64,000 nt of DNA, from positions 1 through 64,000 of the forward strand of contig VJWM01000260.1 in assembly GCA_010909165.1 (NCBI GenBank), in the 5' to 3' direction. Made by a program: the position numbers and the translations under genes. Origin of the DNA: Anthoceros angustus (lineage: Eukaryota; Streptophyta; Anthocerotopsida; Anthocerotales; Anthocerotaceae). Below the pieces are notes generated by a model. That model was not told where the DNA came from. It ran no database searches and worked only from the letters and a program-made list of their open reading frames with translations. This document shows positions 23,720 to 35,850 of this stretch, one piece after another (the first letter of the stretch is position 1; each line of letters opens with the position of its first letter).

Positions 23720-24441
23720 AAACACCTTATGAACTGTGGACGGGGAAGAAACCAAATGTTAGCCATCTCCGTATCTTTGGATGCACGGCATATAAATATG
23801 TTCCACCGGAGATTCGAAAGAAGCTGGATCCGCGCTCCATCAAGCTTACCTTTGTAGGATACGGGGAAGATGCCGGCGTGAAGGGTTACCGTCTTTACGA
23901 TCGACACACCCGCCGCTTCACATTAGCAAGGAATGTGATCTTCGATGAATCTTCTATCCTCGGTAATCCCCCTCAAGATACGATTCCTGTAGAGCGTGAA
24001 ATGCCTCAGTCAGCCCCTCAAGCTGTCACCACCTTTGAGGAAGAATTCCCTCTAGCACCACCTCCAAACCCTATAGTTCCTCCGGCCATTCCACTGACCC
24101 CTGATACTGGCGAAGACCCTCCCGATCCCTTCGACTTTCACTGGCTTTATGACTCGGACTCTGAGTCTGATGGCCTTGTGCTAGGAGCCGGGCCTGATCC
24201 TGCTCAGCCACAGGGGGGCATCCTACAAGATCCTAATGTTGCTGTGCAGGATCAACCAGACTCTCCAGAGCCAATCAGACGATCTACAAGATCCAACAGA
24301 GGGATTCCTGGAGTAAAATTTCATGACCTCACTTTCAACAAGTCACATGGCACTTCTTCTCACGCTCTATTCAGAGCTGATATTGTCCCTGTCAAACAAG
24401 CTCTTGAAGGACCAGAATCTAACTCCAAGGCGAGGCAATGA
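23720..24441 (+). pseudogene. Copia integrase C-terminus and linker to RT
   Basis: After a broken stretch, frame is regained with KTPYELWTGKKPN, then RIFGCTAYKYVPPE and GYRLYDRHTRRF, the conserved end of Copia integrases. A Pro/Asp-rich linker with STRSNRGIPG follows. The segment runs to 24441 in one frame. Two frames overlap near 23609-23857; only the one continuing to 24441 is element coding. Confidence 0.85.
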
Positions 24442-25212
24442 AAAGTGAATATCAATCTTTGATTTCTAATGACACATGGACTTTGGTTGATCCACCACAC
24501 GGACATAACATCGTCGGAAGCAAATGGGTGTTACGAAGCACAATGCGTATGGCTCCTTAGCTAGATTCAAGGCCGGACTCGTAGCCGGGCTTCACAAAAG
24601 AGCGGTGTCGATTACTGAGACAAGTATTTTCATCCGGTAGTTAAACTCACCTCTCGTGTGATGCTTGCCTTAGCTGCTTTGCATAGTCTTCTTATACATC
24701 AACTAGGCGTGGAGACGGCCTTTCTACATGGGATCTTAAAGGAGGATATCTACGTACAACAGCCTCCTGGATATGAAGTTTCTGGACAGGAGTCCAAGGT
24801 GTGCAAACTTAAGAAAACCCTTTATGGCCTCAAACAGTCTCCAAGAGGCTGGTACGAACGCTTCCAATTATATTTGCTCAAACTTGGCTATGTGAAAAGT
24901 TCTGTAGATGCCAGTGTGTTCATAAGAAACAGAGGGCAGCTGTTACTCATGATGGGTCTCTATGTTGATGACCTGATTATGGTTTCCAATGATGAGAGGT
25001 ACTTAGTTGAATGCAAGTCGGCTCTTAGGCAAGAGTTCAAAATGACTGATAATGGCAGCATGACGTACTGTTTAGGCATTCAGGTTATTCAAGATCCCTC
25101 TCATCACACTGTCACTTTACATCAGGGAACGTATGTTTCTAATCTACTTACCAAGTATCAAATGTCTAGTCAGAACACATTGACACACCTATGCAGACAG
25201 GTGCTAGGCTAA
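24442..25212 (+). pseudogene. Copia reverse transcriptase
   Basis: The N-terminal RT region (SNDTWTLVDPPHGHNIVGSKW) is read at 24460-24530, then stops and shifts follow to about 24650. From 24658 a 184-codon frame holds VETAFLHGILKEDIYV, KTLYGLKQSPRGWYERF and the catalytic LYVDDLIMVS (about 24958-24987). A one-base deletion near 25180 separates it from RNase H. Confidence 0.9.
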
Positions 25213-25880
25213 GCAAAACCATGTCACCTCAAACAGATGATGAAGCTGCTGAGATGCAGCTAGTCCCATATGCTGGTGTAGTTGGCAGTGTTCAACATTT
25301 AGCTCAGTATACCAGGGTAGATATAGCATGTCCCAATGGCCATGTCTCTCAGTTCCTCTCAAATCCTGGTAAGTTACATTGGGTGGCCGCCAAGAGAATT
25401 CTTAGATATCTTCAACGGACGAAAACCCGTGGGATTCAGTATAAAGGAGGTCCTAATGCTCAGACTAAGTTGATTGGTTGGACTGATGCCGATTGGGCTG
25501 GAGATCCGGACACTCAATCCACCAGTGGCTATGTTTTCATGCTTGCAGGTGGCGCAGTCAGTTGGAAATCGAAGAAGCAAACTTCGATTGCTCTTAGCTC
25601 AGCTGAATCAGAATACATCGCTGCTGCCTCTGCAGCCAAAGAAGGCTTATGGATAGTCCAACTACTTCAAGATCTTGGATATCCACACAAGGGACCTCTC
25701 GAGCTCATGTGCGACAACCAAGCTACCATTGCTCTCTCTCGAGATCTCCGATTCCACGAACGATCCAAGCATATCGAATTACGTTATCACTTTCTGCAGC
25801 TCAAGGTGGAATTAGGAGAATTACACCCTCGTTCCAAGCGAATATCGACGGACATCGACCAAGCCTCTCGGGAAGATTAA
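25191..25880 (+). CDS. Copia RNase H domain
   Basis: A 229-codon frame contains AGVVGSVQHLAQYTRVDIA, KRILRYLQRTKTRGI, GWTDADWAGDPDTQSTSGY, SWKSKKQTSIALSSAESEY and CDNQATIALS, the Copia RNase H block with its acidic catalytic residues. The frame closes about 80 bases before the right LTR. It is shifted by one base from the RT frame, so no single polyprotein is made. Confidence 0.9.
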   Translation: MQTGARLSKTMSPQTDDEAAEMQLVPYAGVVGSVQHLAQYTRVDIACPNGHVSQFLSNPGKLHWVAAKRILRYLQRTKTRGIQYKGGPNAQTKLIGWTDADWAGDPDTQSTSGYVFMLAGGAVSWKSKKQTSIALSSAESEYIAAASAAKEGLWIVQLLQDLGYPHKGPLELMCDNQATIALSRDLRFHERSKHIELRYHFLQLKVELGELHPRSKRISTDIDQASRED

Positions 25881-25950
25881 ACACGATGGTTTCTGCTCCT
25901 TGTTAGGACTGATAGATTTAGCTTTACCATAGATTCTGATCGTTTCGCTT

Positions 25951-25959
25951 CAAGGGGGG
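25951..25959 (+). promoter_or_regulatory. Polypurine tract of the Copia element
   Basis: CAAGGGGGG lies directly before the right LTR; such tracts prime plus-strand DNA synthesis. Confidence 0.8.
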
Positions 25960-26147
25960 TGTGTGAAAGCGATCATTTATGAAGCTCTACGCTCGAGCAG
26001 GACACCGTGACGGTCCGTCTCTTTGTGTCCATGCGCTTATGATGCCTTGAACACTCTCATAAACTTGATTCTTAAGCACTTTGTGATACGAGCATTCTCT
26101 TCGTGCTTGATGCTCTTCGTGCTTGATGTTCTCCATGTTTAATCACA
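25960..26147 (+). repeat. Right LTR of the Copia element (188 bp)
   Basis: It starts TGTGTGAAAGCGATC and ends TTTAATCACA. It is 11 bases longer than the left LTR because of a divergent patch after GAAGCTC. CTGGC follows as target duplication. Confidence 0.95.
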
Positions 26148-26152
26148 CTGGC

Positions 26153-27561
26153 CAACCTTAAGCACATCTGCAAGACGAAGGCCTCGAAGATGACGTGAAT
26201 GCCGGATTAAGAAATGGCAAGCCAAGAAGGGGACACGGAGGGCCCAGCTCCCTAACAAAGTCGCTGGTACGGAAGCCTCCATGACTAGCAAACCAGTGCC
26301 CCAAAAATGACAAGAAAGAACGTCTGCCTCCTCACCAGATCCCGGTAGCGCACTCAAAGTTACCGGGCCGATGCAGGCAAGCCTACCTAAAAGAAATCGC
26401 ATATGTTCTAGTAGTGGGGGCAGTGTGCTGCGACGCAAAAGCCGTTCCGAAAACGTGTTTCGTGTTTTGGAAGGGTTCTAATTAATAACTTGGCCGGTGT
26501 GGGACACCACATCCGGTGTAACTTCCTTTCCGTGCACGGTAAAACAGGATGGTTAATTTTGCTATCCGTTGCTTGCAAAACCGCTTTCCGCTTCCCGCCT
26601 TCCGCGGTGAGAACTAACGAACATGTTGCTCTGTTACAGTCAGAGCCTCGAATTTTGGTACGGTCTGTTTTGATACCCCGAGAAGCAGGGCTGAGCGCCA
26701 AATGTCTACACCCTATGCTCCGCCCGACGACACTGCCGGCCGTCGGATGTTTGTCGCGTCGTGGAGAAGTAGAAAACGAACATAGATTCTACTCTGTAAC
26801 AGCAACCAAGCACAGGAAACATTATAAAAGTAACAGCCCGGCGAGGTACATGTATCCGAGGGAGAGGCTGCCTGGGTATGTCCGGCCGGAGTGACTTTTT
26901 GCTGAGTCGCGACACTAGGCAGGCCGCTCCTCGGCTCTCTTGCTGGCATCCCCACAAATTTGGAGGAGCAGAGGGTGTCCCTGCGGCCCTGCCTTGTGGC
27001 CTTCTGCAACGACGAGGAATGCAGGACGTGATGGTATGACTCAGGTCTGCCTCCTCCGTGCCCGGTTTATATCTGGACCTTGCAATTCCATTCCGATGAA
27101 TGCAATGCAATGCAGGATGGCAATGTTCACCGTGGCGTCCGACTGTCGCCCACATCTCCTACCTCATGAGCCTGTCCATCCTGCATGCAGGCTGCCAGTG
27201 GCACGTTTAAACCAAACTGTCTACCTGATCCTTCCTCAAAATTGGGAACGTACAAAACTGACTCGAATGTACTACTAGTTAGGTGCATCTAGCACTGCAG
27301 TGTATATCACGCATCGCAGGTAAGTGGTGCTGCTGATTCTCAATTTTTTCAAAGGGGAGTTCGTTCTCGAATTTGATCCCAGGAATGTGGCTCATCCCAG
27401 TGGAAACGACGTGACTCGACACAACGCAAGTGAAGCCACAGCCCAAGCCATGGGGAAGGTTCAATTCCACCTCAACTTTTTCGTGGCTGCAAATGCGAAA
27501 ATTGCTTCTGGAGTCTGGATGATGGAGTGACTTCCAGACGTTTTGCCTGTCCATCGTCCAG
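26153..27561. other. Stretch between Copia and the Patched-like gene; first exon(s) not resolved
   Basis: The first coding exon of the downstream Patched-like gene should lie here or in the first visible exon, but I could not choose a start. Frames at 26490-26894 and 26706-27155 lie on opposite strands over the same bases and show no domain. Confidence 0.45.
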
Positions 27562-30500
27562 GTTACAGACAGGTATCGGAGCCTGATACAACGCTATCAC
27601 ACTGCACTCAATGACAACTTCATGGCATATGGATCACTCATTGCCAAGTATCCGGTCTATCCGCTGGTGTAAGTTCCTCAGCCGCTGCGGTGCAGATTGT
27701 GGTTGTGCTCAGCACTGGGCTCAACATAGCCGTGAGAATCTCACTGAGGAGCTTGTGGCAGGTTGGGCATTTTGTTATTAGGGGGCTTGTGCATCGGTCT
27801 CATACGTGCCAAGACGGAGACCGATCTGGAGAAGTTGTGGGTCGAGCAAAATTCTGAGATTGTGGGGGAGAAGAAATTTTTTGACGAGAGGTACGGAACT
27901 CCTCTTCGCATGTTTCCGAGACTCTCGTCGTGTGTCAAATGCCCACAAATTTGATTCGCATCCATGGTCCAAACTTGTGTAGGTGGGGCGGCATCCCAAG
28001 GAAAGAGATCGTAACCATCACACCCAAGTCGGGTGGCGGCCAGATTGACTTAAGGCAGGCAATGGACGCTTTGACGAGCGCAGTGGCTCCTCTGTACGAC
28101 GAGATCAGCTTTACGAAGACCATCCCAAGTGCGAACGGGTCAAGAGCATTCAAGCTCACTGAGGTATCTTTGGATGGACATCCGTGTTCTCCGAGTTCTT
28201 AAGGACTTCTTGTTGACACTGTGCTCAATTCGTTGTGCTCAGAACGATTTCTGTGAGCGGCCTCCTGTCCCAAGCAGCATCAAGTCGGGAGTAAACCCAT
28301 GGCTAGCTGGCAACTTTCTGTCATGGGGATACCAACAACTTTCCACCTGCATCATCAATGACACAGCTGGGTTTCCCGAGGTGGTGATCAATGTAAATGC
28401 AACGCTGCCCCTTGGCTGGGGTATCGACCAATTTCCCTGCACAAAGCTGACTCCTATGGACTGCTTCGCGGAGGGACAAGCCTTTGACTACCCCGAAGCC
28501 CTGAGGCAGCTTGAAACTCCTATTGGAACAGGTATTCATGGTCAACTTTCCACTCTCAGGTCCAGTGCTAGATTCCAGGTCGAGCCGACCAACCCTTCTG
28601 TGTGTGTTTGCTGATCCATCAAATATTGTGCTCAGTGGTCGGAGTAAACGTGACTATAGTGGACCTAGTGGCCGGCATCCTCTTTCAGCAGGGGATAAAG
28701 CGTTGCCTGATCAAGGACTTGAACGAAACTCTCATAAGCGGCTTTCGGAACTACACAGGACAAGCGGATATAGCAACCATTGACGCCGTAGGCCACACTT
28801 CCCGTGCTCTCTGTCCCATTTTACAAGAACTTCTGCTTTGTCACTGATTGCTCGGGCGCCACTGTGACACTCGCAGATTCTTAATGGCGTTGAAAGCACA
28901 GCACAGTTGTTTTATTCTTGGGGTTATAGATGGCGACCTTCTTACAAGACCATGAGCAATGACAAGGTTTAGTTCCACATACCACCAAGGTTTTCTAGAT
29001 TGCAGGATATATGGCACCAATGACACAGTCTGTTAGCTGCCTGCAGATACTGAACCACTTCAATGAAGCACTCCAAATAGCAAGAGAGGCCAACCCGTCA
29101 CCAGCGGTCCCAGCAGTAAGTATTCAGACTGCGAGCATGGACCTTCTTGTTGTGTGGTTCGTTACTGGTTGTGGGAGCATGCTGAAAGAGCAAAGATGCC
29201 CACAGATTGCGAGTTGCATAGCGACCCAGTCAGCGTGCTGTATGACATGGTTCGGAGTTCACATACCATTGGAAGCAGCATTCGGTTATGTTGACTATGA
29301 CTCTACGGGTACAAACATCACAAAGGTAACATCATGTTCTAGTGGTTCAGATTCTTGCACCTACGTGATGGAGATGATAGTTCACATTCACCAAATATGC
29401 ATATCTTTTATGATGGGCAGATTGGAGGTATCAGATGGGGCCAAAACAACTTCCACCAAGGCCATCCACTTTGGGCTGACTACATCAATGACAAATTTGG
29501 GACTGCATATGACAGATGGACGCTCAAAGACTTGGCAAAGTCTTTTGAATCCCTTCTCATCGATCAACTGGACCCACTGAGACTAGGATCAGCCCACACA
29601 AATTTTGGTAAAGGAGAGCAGTTTGCGGACTACCAGCTTGAATTCAATATGTGGGTATGTGTCGCCAACTAACTTGTCAGCGGGCTTTGCAGTTGCTTCT
29701 CTTCTGATGAGTTGTTGGGGAATGATTTTGCACTGCAGAGATCATCTGAAGACATTTTGTCGGACGCTAACAAGACACCCATCTGGCAAATTATTCTTAG
29801 TGTTGTTCTTGTTTCCATCTACGGCTTCACTGCCTTCGTGAACTTTGGGGACCCTGTTCACTCCCATACTTGGCTTGCTCTCACTGTAAGAAACCTCCTG
29901 CTTTCACGTTACGAGAACGAGAATGGATACAGCAAGGGCTACATGTGGCTATTGAACTTCTGAACCATTCCTCGGATTTTCTCTGCGCAGGGAATGTCAG
30001 TTGTCAGCCTGGCAGTCGTTGCAGGGTTCGGGCTAACTGCTGCCATCGGGATTAGATTTTCTCCTCTCGCAGGGTCTGTCGTGCCCTTTTTGGCTCTAGG
30101 ACTTGGTAATCATTGGTACCTTCCCTTCCTACGCTTCAGCAAAATTGTGATCATCTGACATCGATTGAGCAAGTCTCCTCCGTTGTTGTGGCAGGGATTG
30201 ATGACATTTTTGTGATGTGTAACATTCTGAGAAACTACCTGAAGGATCCAAAACTCCAGGCTCTGTCTTCTGGGAACACTCCTGAACGTGAAATGCGATT
30301 GACCCTGGCGCTGGCAGGACCTTCTGTCGTGTTGACAACCTTTTCAGTTCTTGCTGCCTTTTTCATCTCCTCTATTGTGAGTATCCAACGTCCCAGCAGA
30401 GTTGCTCGGCAGGTTTTCTTGGGCCGACAGACACTCACCCTTCAGTAACGTGCTTCTGCTTTGCAGAGTCCCATGCCAATTGTACAGTGGTTCTGCTGGC

Positions 30501-33151
30501 AAATGGGTCTTACCGCTACTATCCACACTTTTGGGGTGATCCTCGTTTTCATGCCCATCATGGCACTGGACGCAAGGCGGACCAAGGTGGGTAAATCTGT
30601 TGTCTTGTCTCTAAAAGCTTCAATGCCCTCTGTCATGGTAGAAGTCTTCATGAGCTCTCTGTCCTTCAGGCTGGCTATCATGATCCAAACCTGTGGCTGG
30701 TTTGCGGCATCAGGAAGAAAGTGCCAAAGAACGGTACGCAATACTCTGACAACGATGCAGTGGTGAAAAATCGCGTCTCATAACTGGGCATTCATACATC
30801 GTTTTGCATTCGTTTCTGATGCAGATGCGCAGCCTGAAAACGGACTGCAGCACTCTGCCAGTTTGAAGGTGACCCCACTCTATGTGGAGGACCCTACCCT
30901 GCAGGAACACGTGGGGACTACACGCATATCGCAATTGATCGCAAATTACTATGGTCCACTCTTCGAAAGTCAAGTATTCAAAGTTGCAGTGGTAGGAGAC
31001 AAACTAACGTTAAAGTGTTGAAATCCTGTCTTGTCCTTGAGTTGAACGTCAGATGCTAGATGTTGGGGTGTGTTGCAGGTGATCGTCTTCAGTCTGTTCC
31101 TTGGTGCAATGGCGTACCTCGGCTTTGCTAAGGTTGATCACGGTCTTAACCTCTCCGATGTCACCTTGACTGGTGAGCTGTCAACACTCCGTGCATCGCA
31201 CAATTTTGCAGGTTTCTCTCCTAAATTTTGGAGTGTAGCTAAACATCGCCCTGCTCTGATGTAGGCTCCTACCAGAACACCTTTGCGGTGGTGACTGAGA
31301 ATGCATTTCTGAGCTATGATATTGTAGGTACTCCTCCTGCCGTCGTGTCAGAAAAGGACAGGAACTTCAGTCTGCCACGTATCACTGATGCCCAGCTTTG
31401 TTACTTGTCCACCTCCTGCAGTTTGTAGTGACTCGTGACACAGTAGATGTGAGCACCCAGCAAGATCTTGTGTTAGAGGCGCTTGGCTCAATACAAAATC
31501 TGACAACCTGGGCTCCGGCACAACCTTCGGTACGTTTCTTTGCCGCGTGCCCCAATGTGCTGCTACAAGGACCCGAGGTTGAAGCATCCCTTGCATGGCT
31601 TTGTGACAGATTCTGGAGACATCATGGCTCGGAAACTTCTACCTATTTACCAACACCAGCCAGCCCCCGATACCTTCAAATCAATTTTCCCGGTTGGAAC
31701 AGCAGTGGGTGGGATCTCCACTAGGTACCGCAGACGTGCCCAACTGCCGGATGGATCTCGTGATCAGCTTTCTGACACTCTCCGCGCAATATCGCAGGGG
31801 TGCTCTCTGTGGGTGACCTTTACTGTCAAGACCGAAGCACAGGAGAGCGTCAACGATGCATTCCCACGTCTCAGACGTTTGATCCTAATCTTGTAATTGG
31901 GGCTACAAAATCTACGGTAAGTTCCAGTACCAGCCTCAACTAGTTCCACATGTTGTCAACAGCAAACTCACTCACTCAGCAAAATCACTCATTAATACTC
32001 ACCTATCTTCCACCTTTGCAGATGTTTGCGAAGAACTTGGGTGCTGCCACTAAAAGCAATACCGAAATGATAAAGGGCACAAGAAGTGCTCTGAAAGGAG
32101 TGTCAGGTAACGATGTCACGTTCGTGTACGGGTACCCATTCCTCTTTTTCGAGCAGTATCTTCACAGCGACCATGACCTATACACTGTCGTCGGCCTTGC
32201 ATTGCGTAAGGCCCCACACCCTTTGGTCGTTTCAGATGACTGGCTGGCTACACTCTGTCCAAAGACTTACCTTATTCCTGGTCAGAGGCTTACATTGTTT
32301 AGTGCATGGTTGTTGCAGTTGGAGTGTTTCTGGCAGTCCTCATTTTCCAGTTCAGCTTGACTATGTCCCTATTGATTGCGGTGGTACTGCTGATGGTGGA
32401 TATCGAGGTCTACGGTTGCATCTACCTCATCGGCGCCAAAATGAACTGTAGGCAACCATCACCCTTCTCTCCTCTCCAAATCATCCATTGCAAAAGATGC
32501 TGTTATTAATACTCGTTTGGTATGGGTTATGTGCATGCTATGGCATGGCGCTACATCAGCTTTATCCCTTGTCAATCTCGGCATCGTGGTAAGTGGCTGG
32601 CAAGCCGTTTTTGTGTCAAGTATGATCTTTTCATGACACTGTCACTTTCTACATCTCACCGCCAACCTTCGGTCAGATTGGGATGGCAGCCGAGCTCACA
32701 TACTTGGCAAGGTCTTTCCTAGTTGTGGATGGAACAAGAAACCAAAGAGTTGCCAAGGCTCTGGAATGGACATTTGAACCGTTGCTCCATGGGTTTGGGA
32801 CCCAGATTGCGTCGACATTGCCCCTTGTTTTCGTCAAGTGAGTACAGACGCAAAGAATTTCTGATGCACAGCTGCGGAAGAAGGTTAGACGTGCTCTCTG
32901 ACGAGTTGCTCTATTGGACTCCTCGCAGGTATCACGCCTTCAGACAATACTATTTTGGCATGTTCACGATAATGGGACTCCTTGGATTCTTGAATGGATT
33001 TGTCCTGCTGCCAGTGCTCCTATCCTGGTTCGGCCCACCGCCCTTGCACCACATCAGGGAGAAAGAGCAGGCGCGTCTATCCTTGCAGAATGGCCTTAAC
33101 ATTGTGAAAGTGCGCACGGGAGATCGCCCTGCTGACGAGCTCCCGCAGTAA
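27562..33151 (+). CDS. Patched-like (RND superfamily) membrane protein with sterol-sensing domain, about 20 exons
   Basis: Short exons with GT-AG borders spell a two-half RND protein. Exons include 27562-27668 and 27762-27890 (first membrane helix, then LEKLWVEQNSE), 27983-28163, 28243-28531 (with CTKLTPMDCFAEG), 29693-29885, 29991-30105 (VVPFLALGLG), 30195-30376 (GIDDIFVM, AGPSVVLTTFSVLAAFF), 30467-30586 (QWFCWQMGLT, ALDARRTK), then the second luminal loop, YGYPFLFFEQYL near 32130-32170, and the last exon 32929-33151 ending FVLLPVLLSWFGPPP and a hydrophilic tail. The GxxD...ALDARR layout fits Patched-domain proteins better than NPC1; there is no NPC1 N-terminal cysteine domain in view. The family moves or senses sterols/lipids in endomembranes. 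The 5' end and a few middle exons (28.6-29.6 kb, 31.5-31.9 kb) are uncertain in frame. Confidence 0.85.
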
Positions 33152-34892
33152 TGTTCAAAGATCGCTATCAAGCAAAGAGCAGGTACGTACAGTACTCGGA
33201 GGTTCAATAGGTAGTTAAGTGTTGCTGATCGCGATATCTAGCCAGCAACAAGAGCCCATCTTGGCTGGTCGAGTACCTAGTACATAGACTCTCATTCTTT
33301 GGACGGTACTGGTTGCACGCAAACAGCAAGAGATGCCTGGCTTGCAAGCCCGATGATCCCCCACAAGGATCAAATTCCCGCGCTGTATGTTCAGTCTACT
33401 CTTATAAAAACGACCTCGATAAATATTATTCTGCTTTAAATGTTAGACAGCTTCCGGAGACCTGGGCTAAAGGCTGAATGTTATGTGTGATTTGCTAGGC
33501 CCAGGTTTTCCAGTATACCCTGACAAATCAATAGATATTAATTTTTTTATTAAAAGTATTTATTTTAAAATTTTGATATATATATATATATCTATTTATT
33601 TATTTATTTATTTATAGATCATTAGGCGTATGCAGCCGTGAGGCTATGACGCCTGAACAGGAATCAAGAACATGAATGAAGTGACATTTGGGAGAGCATA
33701 AAAGTAAAGAAAGTAGATCAAACAAAGATCAAAAGACTAGCTTTGCTAAGGAACCTGAACTAAAAGTAGTCGCCAATCAGCTTGAAGTAAGAGATAAGTT
33801 TCCCTCTGAGCTTGGAAATACTGACGAGTTGGCGCATATCATAGTAAGAGTCCTGAAAAATCTGGTCCCACTTGTTGCGGATCTCTTCGGAAGACATACA
33901 TTTCCGACAAAATGGATTTTGTTTTTACATATCTAACTCAAATATTTTAAGATGTGGAGGTAATTCTTAAGAAAGTTTGTATAGTAATGTAATAAACTAA
34001 TGCATCATCGTTCAGCTATCAGATGTGAGTTTATATAGTATACGCAACTACTATAAATGCACAAGATGGATAGATTCTTCACCCGGATAGATAGGTCTCC
34101 CTCCACAAAACCAACTTACCCCATGAGATCTTAGATGCAAATGCATAATATAAATAGATTCATTGAGTGTGGAATGGTAAACATGGGAGATAGTTCATCA
34201 TCCCATTGCGAAAAGAGATTTGAACATTGTCCCTCCCCTTGTAAATCTGAAAGGGATGACTAGGAAACTAATAATTCTAATGTTCCCAAGTCGTGCCTCT
34301 GCAAGCCATGAGTTCAACTCAAATGAAGACAGCAATAGAGGTCTTGTGTCGGATTCCTACCTAATAACCTTATGGAGAATATACACACAATTTCGGAGAG
34401 GAGCAGTCACGATCACCCACATTTCTATGGCTACCATAGTGCCCGACTACAATGCAAGATCTTTAAAAAATATAAATAAAATTATTATTATTATTGAATA
34501 ACCATTCTATAGAGAGAACCCGGGAGTTAAACTATGTACCCCAGGCCCCTATTACGGGTCAGATGGGGTGCATAACGTTTTGCGTTAACCGCACTGTGAA
34601 ATTTCTAAGAAAACCGGGATTAGGGCTCTTGGCTCGTAGAGCCTAGTCTCGCATGCCAGTCCAACCCATCGGCAGTCCCCTTTGCCGACAATTAATGACG
34701 TGGCCTTCCTATCGCGCGAGCCAGCATCTACCTAGGGGAAACGGGAGCCCAATCAATTTTCTAGGGGTATTATGTGTGGCCCCATGTGAGATACCAAGAT
34801 TTTGCTTGCTCCATGCCGGTGTGAACGCCGTCAGACGCAGTGCGACGGCAGAGACGTCGGGCCCTTACGCAAGAAGCTTGGACGTCGACAGA
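33152..34892. other. AT-rich intergenic stretch
   Basis: No gene is seen. The stretch should hold the 3' end of the Patched-like transcript. AT content rises sharply after 33.4 kb, and two simple repeats lie within it. Frames of 80-95 codons at 33688-33936 and 34220-34501 show no domain. Confidence 0.55.
33575..33617. repeat. (TA)n and (TATT)n microsatellite
   Basis: A run of TA repeats is followed by ATTTATTTATTTATTTAT. A second short (ATT)n run lies near 34480-34495. Confidence 0.9.
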
Positions 34893-35184
34893 ATGGAAGC
34901 AATCGTGATCGATGCTGATGAGGAGCCCTCAAAAGAGCTCTACGCGCTCCTGCACATCCCCCCGGAAGCAGACGTTGACGACATCAAGCGAGCCTATAGG
35001 CAGTGGGCACAAATCTACCATCCGGACAAGCTCCAAACTGTGCAAGTAGGCCGCACCACCTCTCTTTCTCTTCCTCTTTGCCCTAGACACACTCTTGGTC
35101 TGGTAAAAGCAAAAGATACTGAATTTACTGTATGCTATTAGAGCGTGATGATTCTTCTGACCGCACCTACACAACTTTTCACAG

Positions 35185-35355
35185 GCTAGCTGGCAAATGG
35201 AAAGCCGGCATGCGGGGACTCGTCCTGACTCCAATTTTCAATTTCCGACATGCACCGGGCTGCCAAGGTTCCAGCCCACATACTACCTTGATGAGGAGCA
35301 GGAAAACCTGGAACCAATGAACGCTGCTTCATCAAACATGTCCCCCCGAGAAGTG
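35185..35355 (+). other. Exon-like open segment, phase 0-0, 57 codons
   Basis: The segment is bounded by TTTTCACAG and GTGGTAAGG, good acceptor and donor sites, and is open (ASWQMESRHAGTRPD ... NMSPREV). Being phase 0-0 it could be included between the two J-domain exons without shifting frame, but would split the domain. I do not recognise the sequence; it may be an exon of another gene brought here, a cassette exon, or chance. Confidence 0.35.
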
Positions 35356-35381
35356 GTAAGGGAGGAGCGATGCCGTTACTC

Positions 35382-35395
35382 TGTATAAGAGACAG
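35382..35395 (+). other. 14-base match to the Tn5 mosaic end (library adaptor)
   Basis: TGTATAAGAGACAG equals the last 14 bases of the 19-base Tn5 mosaic end used in Nextera libraries (AGATGTGTATAAGAGACAG). A chance 14-base match in a window of this size on two strands is unlikely (of order 1 in 2000). It may be leftover mate-pair junction adaptor and thus mark a false join. Confidence 0.6.
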
Positions 35396-35850
35396 CTAGC
35401 TTGTTCGGGGATGGAAGAGTGACGAAGGGTCTTCCGTCCAAAAGCTCGAACTCCAGAAAACCGGCGTCCTATCCAGGGAGGGGACTACCCAGACGGGTCA
35501 GTGGCTGTGTGTCCTTGCATAAATCCACATTCGACTCCAGGTGTAAAGCACTTTGAAGGCGGAGTCTTCCTCCAACCTCCAGGAACCAAAGACTGGGAAG
35601 GACCCACTGCCGTAATAGTGAGCACGCGGCCCACGCGAAAACACAATAGTAATCGTTCCGCAGCCATGGGTGGTAGCCCGATATCAGGAATCTTTGATGA
35701 CGACCGGCCTGGACGCTGCCAGTCGCCTCCAACACTGCAATCAGTGCATTGCGCAGCGGGCACATTGTTTTTAGAGCTTGTGGATCTGGTTTGCACCGCG
35801 TGTAGACTCGGAAAGCCCAGCTTGCAAGCTCGCTGGTGCATGCCGTGGCG

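Larger units (their letters stand above)
21209..26147 (+). mobile_element. Ty1/Copia LTR retrotransposon, full length with broken frames
   Basis: The 4.94-kb element has TG...CA long terminal repeats, a perfect 5-base target duplication CTGGC (21204-21208 and 26148-26152), a primer-binding site matching initiator tRNA-Met next to the left LTR, and a polypurine tract before the right LTR. Domain order gag - protease - integrase - RT - RNase H is that of Copia. Gag and pol are interrupted by frameshifts and stops at the zinc knuckle, the integrase core, the start of RT and the RT/RNase H joint, so the copy is probably not autonomous. LTRs agree closely apart from one divergent patch, suggesting a fairly recent insertion. 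Confidence 0.95.

Noticed and set aside
27562-33151. Calling the gene plant NPC1
   Set aside because: There is no NPC1 N-terminal cysteine-rich domain in view, and the ALDARR and GYPFLFFEQ words fit Patched-domain proteins better.
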